Part shown: in pieces, positions 44,244-55,985 of the stretch
How positions within the stretch are numbered: position 1 is the first letter of the stretch
Layout: each line of letters begins with the position of its first letter
Assembly: GCA_031769625.1 (NCBI GenBank)
Contig: JAUIMM010000088.1
Span: 11,041,501-11,105,500 of the forward strand
DNA from: Taudactylus pleione
Lineage: Eukaryota; Chordata; Amphibia; Anura; Myobatrachidae
Reading direction: 5' to 3'
Length of the DNA stretch: 64,000 nt
The notes under the pieces: generated by a model
The model's input: only the letters and a program-made list of their open reading frames with translations
What the model was told of the DNA's origin: nothing
The model's database searches: none
Program-made: the position numbers and the translations under genes

Positions 44244-46846
44244 GTTTAGTGTGCAAAACATAATTTGAAGTATGTACAAAGCAATTTGTGTGAAATATCT
44301 GTATACATCTCCTCCCTCAGGTTTCAGATATTCAGAACCTGTGTCTATACACTGCAACAGATACTGCGGGTAATTCTGGCAAGATGGGATTAACTCACAA
44401 TAGGTTTAGAGGAGAGTAATAGGGAGTAGACAATTTGTTGTCCCTTATCCAACCCCATAGGCAAACGTGGAAACCCCCCTCCCTAGCCCACGCCATGATC
44501 ACCACAATAGAATTAGCATATAATACTAAAGTTGCATGTTTTTAAGATTCCCTCAGTGTCGCAAATGAAATAATTAGCACCACCTGTTGATCTTTTAAAA
44601 TGTATCAGCCAGTAATGAATATACTTGTTCACCAACTAGGAGATCTGGAAAACATACACTGTTATAGACTATCTATAGGGTCAATTATTAATACGTACTG
44701 TATAATAATACACTATCCAGTAAATAAGGAGACTAATCTGTACAGCTATGTCCAGGGCAGTGCAAGGTTCTTCCTCTGCCCCCCCCCCCCCCCCCCGATT
44801 CCCAAACTTGATCTGGAATGGTGCCCACATCTGAATTAAAAACATTAATCTCAGGCAGGAGGGCCCTACTGCTGCATATAATGGCATACTGTGATTGTTG
44901 GTCCTGTATATGTCTGAATTATTACATACCCTATACTTCGTTTTATGTATATTATAGCTGGTTAAGTGCTGATTATGCCCTCTTCATGGACTGGCCACAC
45001 TTACTTTAAAATCAAGCATTTGGAAACCCCTCTGTAGAAATCCTGCATTTGCCACTGCACCCATATGTTAGAATACAGTCTGGTCCCACAACCCTTCTTC
45101 CAGTAACAGGAGACACTGGCAGAAACAATGACTTCTATCATTTAACTCCCCCAGGAACCATACCATCTCCTACATCAAAGAGGGCATCATTTGAATTGCA
45201 TGTAAGCCAGCCATGTGCAGGCTGTAGATGTGAAGCTGGAAAATTAAGATACTAATTGAGGGCTAAATTCTTCTTCACACTGGTTCTTGGGTGAATAACT
45301 TTGTGTGATTTATTTACCCACAATAAAGAGGATCTATGTAAAAGTACCTATTTGGAAACCATGTATGGGAATGATAGCAATTATAAGCTTGGATTGCTAA
45401 ATACTTTAAATCAGATTAACCTTGACAAATATTATGAGGGGAAAATCAGAAGATCATTTAATATTGATTTGAAAATCAAGGAGAGCTAACTGTAAATGAC
45501 GGCATTCATAATCCTCAACATGCAGAACCATCTGGATTCCCAAATTGTGAATAGATTAGATAGAATGTTCCATGTGGCAGGAGGAGCATATATTTCACTT
45601 CTGGGAATTTAGATCTAACAAGAAAATAATAGATTAATCTCAGTTTACACATATTACAGAAATATAACCAAACTTCTCTATATGAGATAGTACAGGTAGT
45701 TCTGCATATAGTAAACGTTTTTCCAATAGTATTTTCAGTACAGGGACCTTAAACATATGGATGTAACCACACTAACTGGGTTTAGGGTACAACTGCTATA
45801 CCAAATAATGCTGAGGAGAGTGGGCGGGTTGGGTACGCAATCCAGGCGCCGGAATCTCGACGGTTGAAATTACGACGTCTGCAGGTAAGTTATTTAACCA
45901 TTCTTCTAACATTATACTGTGTTCTAGCAGGTTAATAAACCATTCCCTGGTTAATATATTCATCAAGTGGACTGACCTCCATCACACACCGCTGACACCT
46001 ATCAACACCATAGGTTCTGCCAATAGAAGCAACAATAGAATCACATTTATCAAAATAAAGACATCTGTGATGTCTCCTCACTCTCAATTACTTTGGCTAT
46101 AAACTAGGCTAAATTTAGCTATAAATGATCAGTTGACTAGGAGACGAACTGGTCCTACAGTAGTAATAATGTGGACTTTGATGTGATGATTTTACCTCAC
46201 ATTTTCAGGTTCAACTGCTGAAACACAAAGGGGTCCATGTGCTAAAATTCCACTTATCGTGGAGATAAAGCCGCTCCTGCTTCACCTGCTATCGTTGCGT
46301 AGCATGAGGCGGTTACTGCAATTGTTACTAAGAATTGTTCTGCCAAAGAGAGTGTATAAAAAGTCACCCCCACAGCGGCCATTGCACAGACACATTCCGA
46401 CTCCTGACTGCACTGTGTGGACTCTCTCTCGCCACTCTCCCAGTGTATGACTGCAGCAGTGACACCCTGCCAAAGTGACAGCTCACTTCCTGCTTCTTCA
46501 CGTGACGAGACGCAGATACCGGCAGCTAAAGGTGACACAGCCAGCACTGGAGAAAACTGCTGACAGTAAGTGACTTCTCTCTTAAGTAACATCTTGGACA
46601 CTTAGCACTGCCATAGGTGCTTATGGCAGCGCAATATTCTTGGTGATTTTAATTGTAATGGGTCCTTGCATTGCAGTACACACATCTAATGGGCCCTATG
46701 AAAGGTAAGTCCTAGATAAATTAATTAGTGTGTCAGTACTAGGAATGTTAGGGACCCACCTGTATAAGGTTCATCGTGATGTGGTAGGTGGGCAAACATC
46801 TTTGGCCAAACATGTACTAAGAAACCATGTTAATTGTTGCAGTTTA
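44244..46846. other. non-coding DNA, no feature recognised
   Basis: About 2.6 kb without a supported gene. A pure C run of about 19 lies at 44,779-44,797. 46,220-46,600 is GC-richer with overlapping frames on both strands but no motif I recognise. Confidence 0.4.
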
Positions 46847-46849
46847 TTA

Positions 46850-47267
46850 TACCTCTTTTACACCTAAATTCCGATCTGACCCGGAGTTGGAACAGGGTTC
46901 CAATCCGGATCAGACCCGGAATTTAGCCGGTGCCGACCCAGGATATTCCCGAGTTGGCGCGTCGGCTGCATAGACCCGGCTTTTCCAAAGTTTGAAGTGG
47001 GCGCTTGGAGATGATGTAATCTCCAAGCGCCACTGAAGCCAGACCAATCGGCCGGCATGCGACGCGCTCCAGGTCGTCGTGACCCGGAGCGCGCCGTTCA
47101 CACTGCAGGGTTTCACGGGTTACTCCCATGTTAAAGTCTGCTAGTTACCTGGTTTGGATTGCCGGGTCACTCAACCCGGCGATCCAACCCTCTCCCCTTT
47201 TACACCAAGGAGCTACCCGGGTAAACCCTGCAATAACCCGGGTTTTAGCTCCGATGTAAAAGGGGTA
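46850..47267. mobile_element. TWA-flanked MITE (PIF/Harbinger-like), copy 3
   Basis: 418 bp with TTA at 46,847-46,849 and 47,268-47,270. Left TACCTCTTTTACACC, right GATGTAAAAGGGGTA. Inner inverted words include CCGGATCAGACCCGG, GGCGCTTGGAGATGATG / CATCTCCAAGCGCC-type stems and AACCCGGGTTTTAGC. The relatives at 20.1 and 27.1 kb share these words. The overlapping minus-strand frames are shadows. Confidence 0.85.
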
Positions 47268-47270
47268 TTA

Positions 47271-47683
47271 TAGACTTTGTGATCATTAGAATTCTTAGTG
47301 CTTACAGTGTACACCTGCTTCTCCCCCCTCTTTTTGCTGTAGAACTATTGGTCTCAGCATGGTAGCACATATTGTCATTTTTAATATTAGGATGTGCAGC
47401 ATCAGAGGAGTAGCGTGGAACCATGGCGCCTGGAGAAAGTGCATGTCATAGCGCCCCCCTTTCTGTACTCAACTGTGCCAGTGGGGTATGGCCAGCCTGT
47501 GGGGGAATACTGAAATGAAGAGAAAGACAGCAGCCAGTAGCAGTATCACGCTGGGCATTGAGGTCCCATTGGGGGAATAGAATGCTTCGATGATGCACAA
47601 TCTGACATTAAGGGGTAGCTCCTTGGCACTGCTTTATTTATGTATAGCACCTAGGATCTGACTTTTATCTCATATGAATCATT
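47271..47683. other. non-coding spacer
   Basis: Nothing recognised. Confidence 0.3.
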
Positions 47684-48129
47684 GTTATTAGTAGAGATGA
47701 GCGGTTCGGATTCTGTGGAATCCGAACCGCTCCGAACATTGGGGATCTGAGTCCACCCGAACCCTGTTCGGGTGTTCACCGCCTGACTCGGATCCCCGTT
47801 CGGGGCCGAACGGCGGCCGCCTGATGTCGGATTCTCACTAGAGAATCCGACATCAGGTCTCCTCGCGTGTAGGGCAGAGCGCAGTGATAGCGCTCTGCCC
47901 TACACAGACACAGACACACAGCCGCCAGCGGCAGCTGTGTGTTTGTTACAGCAGCCAATGAGAGTCACACAGACTCTCATTGGCTGCTGCACGGAGGGAG
48001 CCGGCTGGAGCTCACACATGAGCTCCGTCTTCCGGCTCCCTCCTCAGCGTGTGACAGAGCGGACGGCGCGGGAGCGGGGATACAGGTAAGTTTTATTTTT
48101 TTTATTTTTTTACTTGTCAAAGGTCCGGG

Positions 48130-48800
48130 GGCGCTACTGGGGGGGGGGGTCTGCACTACTGGGGGGGTCTGCTACTGGGGGGGGGGGCTATACTACTGGG
48201 GGGGCCATACTACAGAGGGGCCTGCTACTGGGGGGGCTATACTACTGGGGGGGGGTCTGCACTACTGGGGGGGGGTCTGCTACTGGGGGAGGCAATACTA
48301 CTGGGGGGGCCATACTACAGAGGGGCCTGCTACTGGGGGGGGCTATACTACTGGGGGGGTCTGCTACTGGGGGGGCCATACTACTGGGGGGGATCTGCAC
48401 TATTGGGGGGCCATACTACAGAGGGGCCTGCTACTGGGGGGGGGCTATACTACTGGGGGGGTCTGCACTACTGGGGGGGGTCTGCTACTGGGCAGGGCTA
48501 TACTACTGGGGGGGCCATACTACAGAGGGGCCTGCTACTGGGGGGGGCTATACTACTGGGGGGGGTCTGCTACTGGGGGGGCCATACTACTGAGGGGCCT
48601 GCTACTGGGGGGGGCCATACTACTGGGGGGGCCTACTACAGGGGGGGCCATACTACAGGGGGGGCCCATACTACAGGGGGGGCTACTACTGGAGCAGCCT
48701 ACTACTGGGGGGGCCTGCTAATGGGGGACATACTACTGGGGGGGCCTGCTAATGGGGGGCATACTACTGGGGAGCATTCAACTGGGGGCACTGCATAGTG
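48130..48800. repeat. G-rich minisatellite inside the hAT-like element
   Basis: Units such as CTACTGGGGGGGCCATACTA and CTGCTACTGGGGGG of 15-17 bases alternate, with G runs of 4 to 11. A longer period of units is visible (CATACTACAGAGGGGCCTGC recurs). The G runs give strong potential for quadruplex structure on the plus strand. Open frames of 260, 159 and 131 residues rich in Gly, Tyr and Thr are read-through of the repeat. Confidence 0.92.
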
Positions 48801-49357
48801 GACCGTACTACTAAGGGGACTGCATAGGGGGCACCACTGCTGGGGGACATTGTGTAAGGGACACCGCTACTGTGGGCATTGTGTAAAAGGGTCACTACTG
48901 TGGGCATTGTGTAAAAGGGGCACTACTGTGTGTCGTAACATAAATAAGAGACACTACTTTATGGTGTAATGTGAATCAGGCCCTATGTGCGGTGTAATGC
49001 TAATAAGATTGTGCACTGTGACTCCTAGGGCCGTAGCCCACTTTGTAAACAAGTACTGTGACTCTGCTGGCCGTACCCCACTGGGTGGGTGCACTACTTT
49101 TCATTTCTGCCACTGCTGTGTGGCAATGTGTCATAGATGTGCTTTATACTGTGGTGTCTGTGTCGTTGTGCCGCTGCTTTGTCGCTTAGTAACCAGTCAG
49201 CTCACTGCAACCTTTGGCCAATAATGTTGAAAACAATATTATAAGCTGTGATATGGTCTAAATTGACTGGAAATTAATGTTATTGAGGTTAATAATACTC
49301 TAGGAAGAAAAAAAAGACCAATTTATGTGATTTTAGCTTTTTTTGTCAATTTTTGTA

Positions 49358-49472
49358 AAAAAATCCAAATCCAAATCCAAATCCAAATCCAAAGCCAGTC
49401 ACCGCAGTTTGGCAAATCCAAATCCAAATCCAAAGCCGGACGACGAATTAGAACCAAATCCAAATCCAAATC
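49358..49472. repeat. AAATCC hexamer repeats
   Basis: Three runs of AAATCC separated by unique sequence, close to the right terminal repeat of the hAT-like element. Each run is 3 to 5 units. Confidence 0.85.
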
Positions 49473-49754
49473 CGGCAAAAATGGTCCGGCGCACATCCCT
49501 AGTTATTAGTCAATAGAGCATATTGTATTATATATTCTGATCATTTAACTTAAAGTGACAGAATACATGTGTTAGAGTTAGATTCCACAGGGTGCACAGC
49601 TTGTTACTGCCCCAAGTAGTTTTCACTGGATTGAGGACACCTAATACAGTATTTTTAAAAAGGCCTTTCAAATAACACTTTGTGGTCATGCCTATGAACA
49701 CATCATTACTTTAAATAGCAAAGCAGTGACTTTTTTTAAACTCATACCTGCCAA

Positions 49755-50085
49755 TAAGAAAAGGAGAGGAGAGGGGTGGTGACAGAAGCCAATAAGAAAA
49801 GGAGAGGAGAGGGACAAAGAGTTGCTCAGAGAGGGGTGGTGACAGAAGCCAATAAGAAAAGGAGAGGGGTGGTGACAGAAGCCAATAAGAAAGGAGAGGG
49901 GAGGGACAAAGAGTTGCTCAGAGAGGGGTGGTGACAGAAGCCAATAAGAAAAGGTGAGGGGTGGTGACAGAAGCCAATAAGAAAAGGAGAGGGGTGGTGA
50001 CAGAAGCCAATAAGAAAGGAGAGGGGAGGGACAAAGAGTTGATCAGAGAGGGGTGGTGACAGAAGCCAAAAAGAAAGGGTAATGT
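49755..50085. repeat. tandem repeat, GAAGCCAATAAGAAAAGGAG units
   Basis: Units of about 38 bases (GGGGTGGTGACAGAAGCC, AATAAGAAAAGGAGA) alternate with longer units containing GAGGGACAAAGAGTTGCTCA. The order short-long-short gives a higher-order pattern of roughly 115 to 120 bases. Not coding. Confidence 0.85.
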
Positions 50086-50595
50086 CTAAATCCCCTTCAC
50101 CGAGAGGACCCTGACGTCATCAGTCAGTGTCCAGCATCATTCCCTGCCATCCAAGTTGGCATAGAGGGGGAATATAACCATGTGGCGAGCGTACCGAGCC
50201 ACCGTGCCTGAAGCGTGGCTAGCGCAGCGAGCCTGCGAGGGGACAACAAACTTGTGTAAGTGGGGACAAAGTTGTTCTTTAGATGGCTGTCATGGGCAGG
50301 AACTGCACTTCCGCCCTCACTCACGTCACTTCCAGGTCCCTAGCGCGAAGGGGAAATACAGCCAACCAAAAAGGAATGAGTGGACAGGGGCAAAGAGCCG
50401 ATCACATGGTACATAGGGGAGGGAATTTAAGAGGTGAGAAGTAATGTAAAGGGGAGGTGACAGAAGATGATCACAGAGGAGGAAGGGCCGGAGGGGAGGC
50501 TATCTGGGCAGCTTGAGGGAGCATAAAATGTAGAAATGGATCTCAGATCCTTAACTTATTTAGGATATAGAGCAAACAAACTGAGAAAAAACTAA
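50086..50595. other. non-coding, purine-rich
   Basis: Continues the purine-rich style of the tandem repeat, without clear units. No gene. Confidence 0.35.
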
Positions 50596-50815
50596 CAATC
50601 GGCCGTCATACTGTGTGGGAGCTGAGACCCTGCCCCAGGGTGTTGTCGCAAGCCTGATAGTCGCAATAATCGCGACGGACTCCAGGCCGCTCGCACAAGC
50701 TGTAGGTGGTCACCCACAGCTTTGCGAGTGGGCTGGAGAAAAAAACAAACAAAAACAAAACACACCCTGATTCAGAGCGAACGCTCGCCAGCAGCAAGCG
50801 GCTCTGAATCAGGCC
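50596..50815 (+). mobile_element. truncated hairpin-chain MITE, subfamily A-like
   Basis: The right-hand end hairpin (CCTGATTCAGAGCGAACG...GCGGCTCTGAATCAGG) is complete, preceded by the stem CTCGCACAAGCTGT / ACAGCTTTGCGAG and a GGGTGTTGTCGCAAGCC piece. These match the left part of copies 1, 2 and 4 in reverse order. The other end is missing. An A-rich run at 50,740-50,760 separates two stems. Confidence 0.65.
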
Positions 50816-51131
50816 AATATTGTGCACCTGCTTCTCCCCCATTCTTTTTTGCTGTTGTACGATATTCTAGCCTGCTTTAAGCGCTAGCAGGTAGAAAGAG
50901 AAAATCCTTTAGTACATATCAAGAAGTTATATGTACAGGGATTTTCTGTCTTTCGTTTGGCCCCCTTATCTCTGCTATGTACATAGATCCCAAAGAACTA
51001 GCAACGTAATTCTTTATGGGGAAGTTTTCAAAGACCGTGAAATGGGGGTACGATTTCAAATTTAGTGAAGTAGGTGGATTTGTGCAGATAAAGAAGCATT
51101 GCAGGTCCCCAGAGTGAATAAATGACCCTTT
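50816..51131. other. non-coding spacer
   Basis: Contains a weak inverted pair (GGTAGAAAGAGAAAATCC / GGATTTTCTGTCTTTC) near 50,892-50,960 that may be the remains of a small MITE. Confidence 0.35.
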
Positions 51132-51307
51132 GGGGTATATTTACTAAAAGTGCTGGTTTTTAGAAGTGGAGATGTTGCCCATAGCAACCAATCAGAGTCT
51201 AGCTATTATCTTCTAGAAGGTGCTAGATAAATGTTAAGTAGAATCTGATTGGATGCTATGGGCAACATCTCCACTTCTAAAACACCTCTTTTTAGTAAAT
51301 ATACCCC
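51132..51307. mobile_element. 176-bp palindromic MITE, GGGGTATATTTACTAAA ends
   Basis: GGGGTATATTTACTAAAAG and TTTTTAGTAAATATACCCC form perfect ends; the long inner arms GAGATGTTGCCCATAGCAAC and GCTATGGGCAACATCTCC leave only a short loop. The second copy is at 57,694-57,867. Flanks are TTT/TTA here, so the target duplication is not certain in this copy. Confidence 0.88.
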
Positions 51308-51344
51308 TTAGTGTATGCTCATTTTTTACAAAGTTCCAGACATT

Positions 51345-51785
51345 GGGCCTGATTCACTACGAGTCGCTATTCTGCTTATACGCAGTTGCTAAAATCAGTG
51401 GTGATGTATAAATGTTTACATTCGCATTGCGATCGCCACCTGACTTAAGGACGCTCACTTCCCCTTACTCACATTCATAGACTTGGCCAACATAGAGAAA
51501 TAATTGTTAACATCGAGTAACATCAGACAGTTAATGAAGCATAGACCTTACTCAGGAATTGCTTATTTCAGCGCACGCTATGAGGCCTCAGTCGGCATCT
51601 GGTATCGCAGTGGCTAATTTATGCACGCCCATGCAACGCAGTACAAACGTACTGGTACGCCTGCGTTCGCCCGACCACCCCACAGTCACCACCCACAAAC
51701 GGCACTTCCTGTCAATCACTCTGCCATGGGTTTACGTATCCTCTGCGATCATAGCCCCAACCACAGTGGCTAGTTCGAAAGCATG
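51345..51785. mobile_element. one-ended GGGCCTGATTCA-related element
   Basis: Begins GGGCCTGATTCACTACGAG, like the family termini for 12 bases, then differs (TCGCTATTCTGCTTATACGC). A region near 51,650-51,710 (CGCCTGCGTTCGC, CACCACCCACAAACG) resembles subfamily B. No right end is found; the next element begins at about 51,787. Confidence 0.5.
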
Positions 51786-51786
51786 C

Positions 51787-52116
51787 AGAAGTGTGCCATG
51801 GCGGTCAGCTCAGCACCCTTGTACTATAATGTGCTTTATTCCTGAGAAGGCCAATGTAATGTGTTTTATTCCTGTGGAGGCCAATGTAATTTGCTTTATT
51901 CCTGTGGAGGCCAATGTAGTGTGTTTTATTCCTGTGGAGGCCAATGTAATGTGTTTTATTCCTGTGGAGGCCAATATAGTGTGTATTTTTTTATGTGGAA
52001 GCCAATATCTATGCATTTTCATAGGTCACGCACGCTGCATCGCCAGATGGTGTGCCTTGGCAAATTTAAAATCTTGTGTAGTGTGCCTTGAGTTAAAAAA
52101 AAGTTGAAAATTACTG
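51787..52116. mobile_element. hAT-type MITE, truncated, expanded 30-bp units
   Basis: It is an inverse relative of 33,747-34,043: GTGTGCCATGGCGGTCAGC at the left and GTTGAAAATTACTG at the right. Between 51,825 and 51,990 the 30-bp unit GTGTTTTATTCCTGTGGAGG + CCAATGTAAT is present about five times. The outer left end is missing, apparently cut by the adjacent element. The 182-residue frame with FIPVEANV decapeptides is repeat read-through. Confidence 0.78.
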
Positions 52117-52984
52117 GTCTAAAGAGACACAATGGTTAAGTCTTAAACATTGTTTTGCTAGGTCTTGCCTCAGACAATGCACACTTAGGTTAAGTGTTAT
52201 CGACACATTTTCTTGGGAAGAGTCAGTGCCAAATACTGCCAATAAAATATAGTGCTGACTTTGAAAACAGGTCCTGTCTTATATTTTGACAAGATAAACA
52301 ACTAATCTTAATTTCAGCTGACCGATCACGTCTCTGCACAATAAACATAGCGGTTTTATTTGCTAATTGTGGTTTATTACATTATCGATTTCAAAGCAGC
52401 TTTTTTGTCATGTAAAAATGGAATCTACTTTGGGCAAGGGGAATATGATATAAGCCTATCTTGATTTACATTTTCTGTAGTTACCTTACGTACCCTGAAG
52501 ATAGCTCAAGGAGTCAGCACGTTGATGCGTCTTTGGTTATCCTGCATCATTCTGGGCAATTAACTTATATAATGTATCTATATTTATATTCACCATCTAA
52601 AACTGAAAGCGCACAATTTCCCAGACTGCTCTGGATAATGATAGTGGTTATAAGCATAAATAAAAACTGTCATTCTAAAGACGATCCACATGGCCGATCC
52701 AGCTGCATTATCATGTGACTAGCCATACTGTGGCATCTTTCCATATAACATTGTTATCCTTTATGACTAACATGGTTTATTTTGGCTAAAATCCTTGTGG
52801 TGCAATCCCTATAGGATTTTCTGCAAAAGTGCCTCCGTCATTTCTTGTTCAACTACCAGTTAGTTTTGATGTGCCGAAGGGTTAAGTGTAACCCTGCATA
52901 GTAGCGAAGCATCACTAAGGGCCTGCTTCTGAGTCGGAGGTACTGCCAATGTTGGACGCAGTTGAATGATTTTTAATTATTTCT
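52117..52984. other. AT-rich non-coding DNA
   Basis: No gene or repeat end recognised. Confidence 0.4.
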
Positions 52985-55470
52985 GTACATGGGAGGCTAG
53001 GGTTAGGCTATGGAGGTTACTGTTAAGCTGTGCACTGTGCATGGATGGTTAGGGTTAGGCTGTGCACTGTGCATGGGAGGTTAGGGTTAGACTGTGCACT
53101 GTGCATGGGAGGTTAGGGTTAGTCAGCGCACTATGCATGGGAGGTTAGGGTTAGACTGCAGAGAGTTAGGTTGCACACTGCATGGGGGGTTAGGGTTGGG
53201 TTGTGGAGAGTTAGGCTGCGTATTGTGCATGGGATGTTATGGTTAGGCTGCGGAGGGATAGGTTACGCACTGTACATAGGAGGTTAGGGTTAGGCTGTGG
53301 AGGGTTAGGCTGCACATTGTGCATGGGAGGTTAGGGTTAGGCTGTGGAGGGTTAGATTGCACACTGCATGGGAGGTTAGGGTTGGGCTGTGGAGGGTTAG
53401 GCTGCGCACTGTGCATGGAAGGTTAGGGTTAGGCTGCGGTGGGTTAGGTTGCGCACTGTGCATGGGAGGTTAGGGTTAGGCTGTGGAGGGTTAGGTTGTG
53501 CACTGTGCATGGGAGGTTAGGGTTAGGCTGTGGAGGGTTAGGTTGCACGTTGCATGCAAGGTTAGGGTTCTACTGTGGAGGGTTAGGTTGCACACTGCAT
53601 GGGAGGTTAGGGTTGGGCTGCGCACTGTGCATGGGAGGTTAGGGTTAGGCTGCGGAGGGTTAGTTAGCGCACTGTGCATGGGAGGTTAGGGTTAGGCTGT
53701 GGAGGGTTAGGTTGCACGTTGCATGCAAGGTTAGGGTTCTACTGTGGAGGTTTAGGCTGCACACTGTGCATGGGAGGTTAGGGTTAGGCTGCGGAGGGGT
53801 AGGTTGCGCACTGTGCATAGGAGGTTAGGATTAGGCTGTATCGGGTTAGGTTGCACATTGCATGGGAGGTTAGGGTTGGGCTGTGGAGGGTTAGGCTGCG
53901 CACTGTGCATGAGAGGTTTGGGTTAGGTTGCGCACTGAGCATGGGAGGTTAGGGTTGGGCTGTGGAGGGTTAAGCTGTGCACTGTGCATGGGAGGTTAGG
54001 GTTAAGCTGTGGAGGGTTAGGTTGCGCACTGTGCATGGGAGGTTAGGGTTAGGCTGCGGAGGGTTAGGTTGTGCACTGTGCATGGGAGGTTAGGGTTAGG
54101 CTGTGGAGGGTTAGGTTGCACACTGTGCACGGGAGGTTAGGCTGCACACTGTGCATGGGAGGTTAGGGATAGGCTGCGGAGGGTTAGGTTGCGCACTGTG
54201 CATGGGAGTTTAGGGTTGGGCTGTGGAGGGTTAGGCTGCGCACTGTGCATGGGAGGTTAGGGTTAGGCTGTGGAGAGTTAGGTTGTGTACTATGTATGGG
54301 AGGTTAGCGTTAGGCTGTGGAGGGTTAGGCTGCACACTGTGCATGGGAGGTTAGAGATAGGCTGCGGAGGGTTAGGCTGCGCACTGTGCATGGGAGGTTA
54401 GGGTTAGGCTGTGGAGGGTTAGGCTGCGCACTGTGCATGGGAGGTTAGGGTTAGGCTGTGGAGGGTTAGGCTGCGCACTGTGCATGGGAGGTTAGGGTTA
54501 GGCTGTGGAGGGTTAGGTTGTGTACTATGTATGGGAGGTTAGCGTTAGGCTGTGGAGGGTTAGGCTGCACACTGTGCATGGGAGGTTAGGGATAGGCTGC
54601 GGAGGGTTAGGCTGCGCACTGTGCATGGGAGGTTAGGGTTAGGCTGTGGAGGGTTAGGTTGTGTATTATGTATGGGAGGTTAGCGTTAGGCTGTGGAGGG
54701 TTAGGTTGCACACTGCATGGGAGGTTAGGGTTGGGCTGTGGAGGGTTAGGCTACGCACTGTGCATGGGAGGTTAGGGTTAGGCTGCGGAGGGTTAGGTTG
54801 CACACTGCATGCAAGATTAGGGTTGGGCTGTGGATCGTTAGACTGCACACTATGCATGGGAGGTTAGGGTTAGGTTGCGCACTGTGCATGGGAGGTTAGG
54901 ATTACACTGCGGAGGGTTAGGCTGCGCATTGTGCATGGGAGGTTAGGGTTGGGCTGTGGAGGGTTTGGCTGCGCACTGTGCATGGGAGGTTAGGGTTAGG
55001 CTGCGGAGGGTGAGGTTGCGCACTGTGCATGGGAGGTTAGGGTTGGGCTGTGGAGGGTTAGGCTGCGCACTGTGCATGGGAGGTTAGGGTTAGGCTGTGG
55101 AGGGTTAGGTTGCACACTGCATGCAAGATTAGGGTTGGGCTGTGGAGGGTTAGGCTGCGCACTGTGCATGGGAGGTTAGGGTTAGGCTGTGGAGGGTTAG
55201 GCTGCGCACTGTGCATGGGAGGTTAGGGTTAGGCTGTGTACTATGTATGGGAGGTTAGCGTTAGGCTGTGGAGGGTTAGGCTGCACACTGTGCATGGGAG
55301 GTTAGGGATAGGATGGGGAGGGTTAAATTGCGCACTGTGCATGGGAGGTTAGGGTTAGGCTGCAGAGGGTTAAATTGCGCACTGTGCATGGGAGGTTAGG
55401 GTTAGGCTGCGGAGGGTAAGGCTGTACACTGTGCATGGGAGGTTAAGGTTAGGCTGTGCACTGTGCATGC
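52985..55470. repeat. 47-bp satellite array with TTAGGG-like motifs
   Basis: The unit reads GGTTAGGGTTAGGCTGTGGA, GGGTTAGGCTGCGCACTGTG, CATGGGA (47 bases), about 52 units with point variants. Some units are shortened to the part between GTTAGG and GCATGGGAG. A marked variant (GTGTACTATGTATGGG with GTTAGCG) recurs near 54,285, 54,521, 54,660 and 55,226; the first two are about 5 units apart and the next 3, showing copying of blocks. TTAGGGTTAGG gives two telomere-like hexamers per unit but the array is interstitial. Shadow frames here are not genes. Confidence 0.93.
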
Positions 55471-55985
55471 GTCCAGAGTCTGCACAAAGAATCACAGTTG
55501 TGATTGCAACACAGAGTCTCATAAATGTCTTGAAAATGCTCGGGGCACTCCTGAGCGGGCACTAGAAGGTGGCTAAGTGGGTGCACAGAGATGGTCTGTC
55601 TTATGAGAGTGTTGTGTGTGTGTGTCGCTGATAGTTGCGAACTCGGTTACTCTGATGGAGAATCTGCACCTAGCATGGGGCTGTCAACAGAAATCTCGGG
55701 GCCCGGTACACTGATGTCTCTGAGGGCCCCACATTCTCACCATGACCCCCGATCCCGCACATCCCTCCCCTGCATGTGTGATATGTGAAGCATGAGAATG
55801 TTAACTGAAGATATGCCAGCCTTTAAATAAAGTAAAAATACACTATGACTTACCACACTGTCTCTTTGTCACGGATGATACAGACTGTAGTTCTTGTCCT
55901 CCGTCTCTTGCAAGGTCTTCTTGGTGACAGTGCTGTGGATGCCTCAGGAGGGATGGTGTCTGCAGCCAGCCATCCACAGTACTTA
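55471..55985. other. non-coding spacer
   Basis: Short frames only; no motif recognised. Confidence 0.35.

Larger units (their letters stand above)
47692..49501. mobile_element. hAT-like non-autonomous element, 1.8 kb
   Basis: Left end TAGAGATGAGCGG, right end CGCACATCCCTA (inverse TAGGGATGTGCG), flanked by a perfect 8-bp duplication GTTATTAG at 47,684-47,691 and 49,502-49,509. An 8-bp duplication with TAGGGATG-type ends fits the hAT superfamily. The left 350 bases are a hairpin chain: GCGGTTCGGATTC / GAATCCGAACCGC, GATGTCGGATTCTC / GAGAATCCGACATC, GTAGGGCAGAGCGC / GCGCTCTGCCCTAC, 47,949-47,989 (CAGCAGCCAATGAGAGT), GAGGGAGCCGGCTGGAGCTC. Then follow a G-rich minisatellite and, near the right end, AAATCC repeats. 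No transposase is encoded. Confidence 0.85.

Noticed and set aside
47939..48798. Gly/Tyr/Thr-rich frames of 260, 159 and 131 residues
   Set aside because: Read-through of the G-rich minisatellite in overlapping frames.
51559..52107. 182-residue frame with repeated FIPVEANV
   Set aside because: Produced by the 30-bp repeat inside a hAT MITE; no start or domain is supported.
52985..55470. True telomere
   Set aside because: The 47-bp unit has a long non-telomeric spacer and unique DNA lies on both sides.
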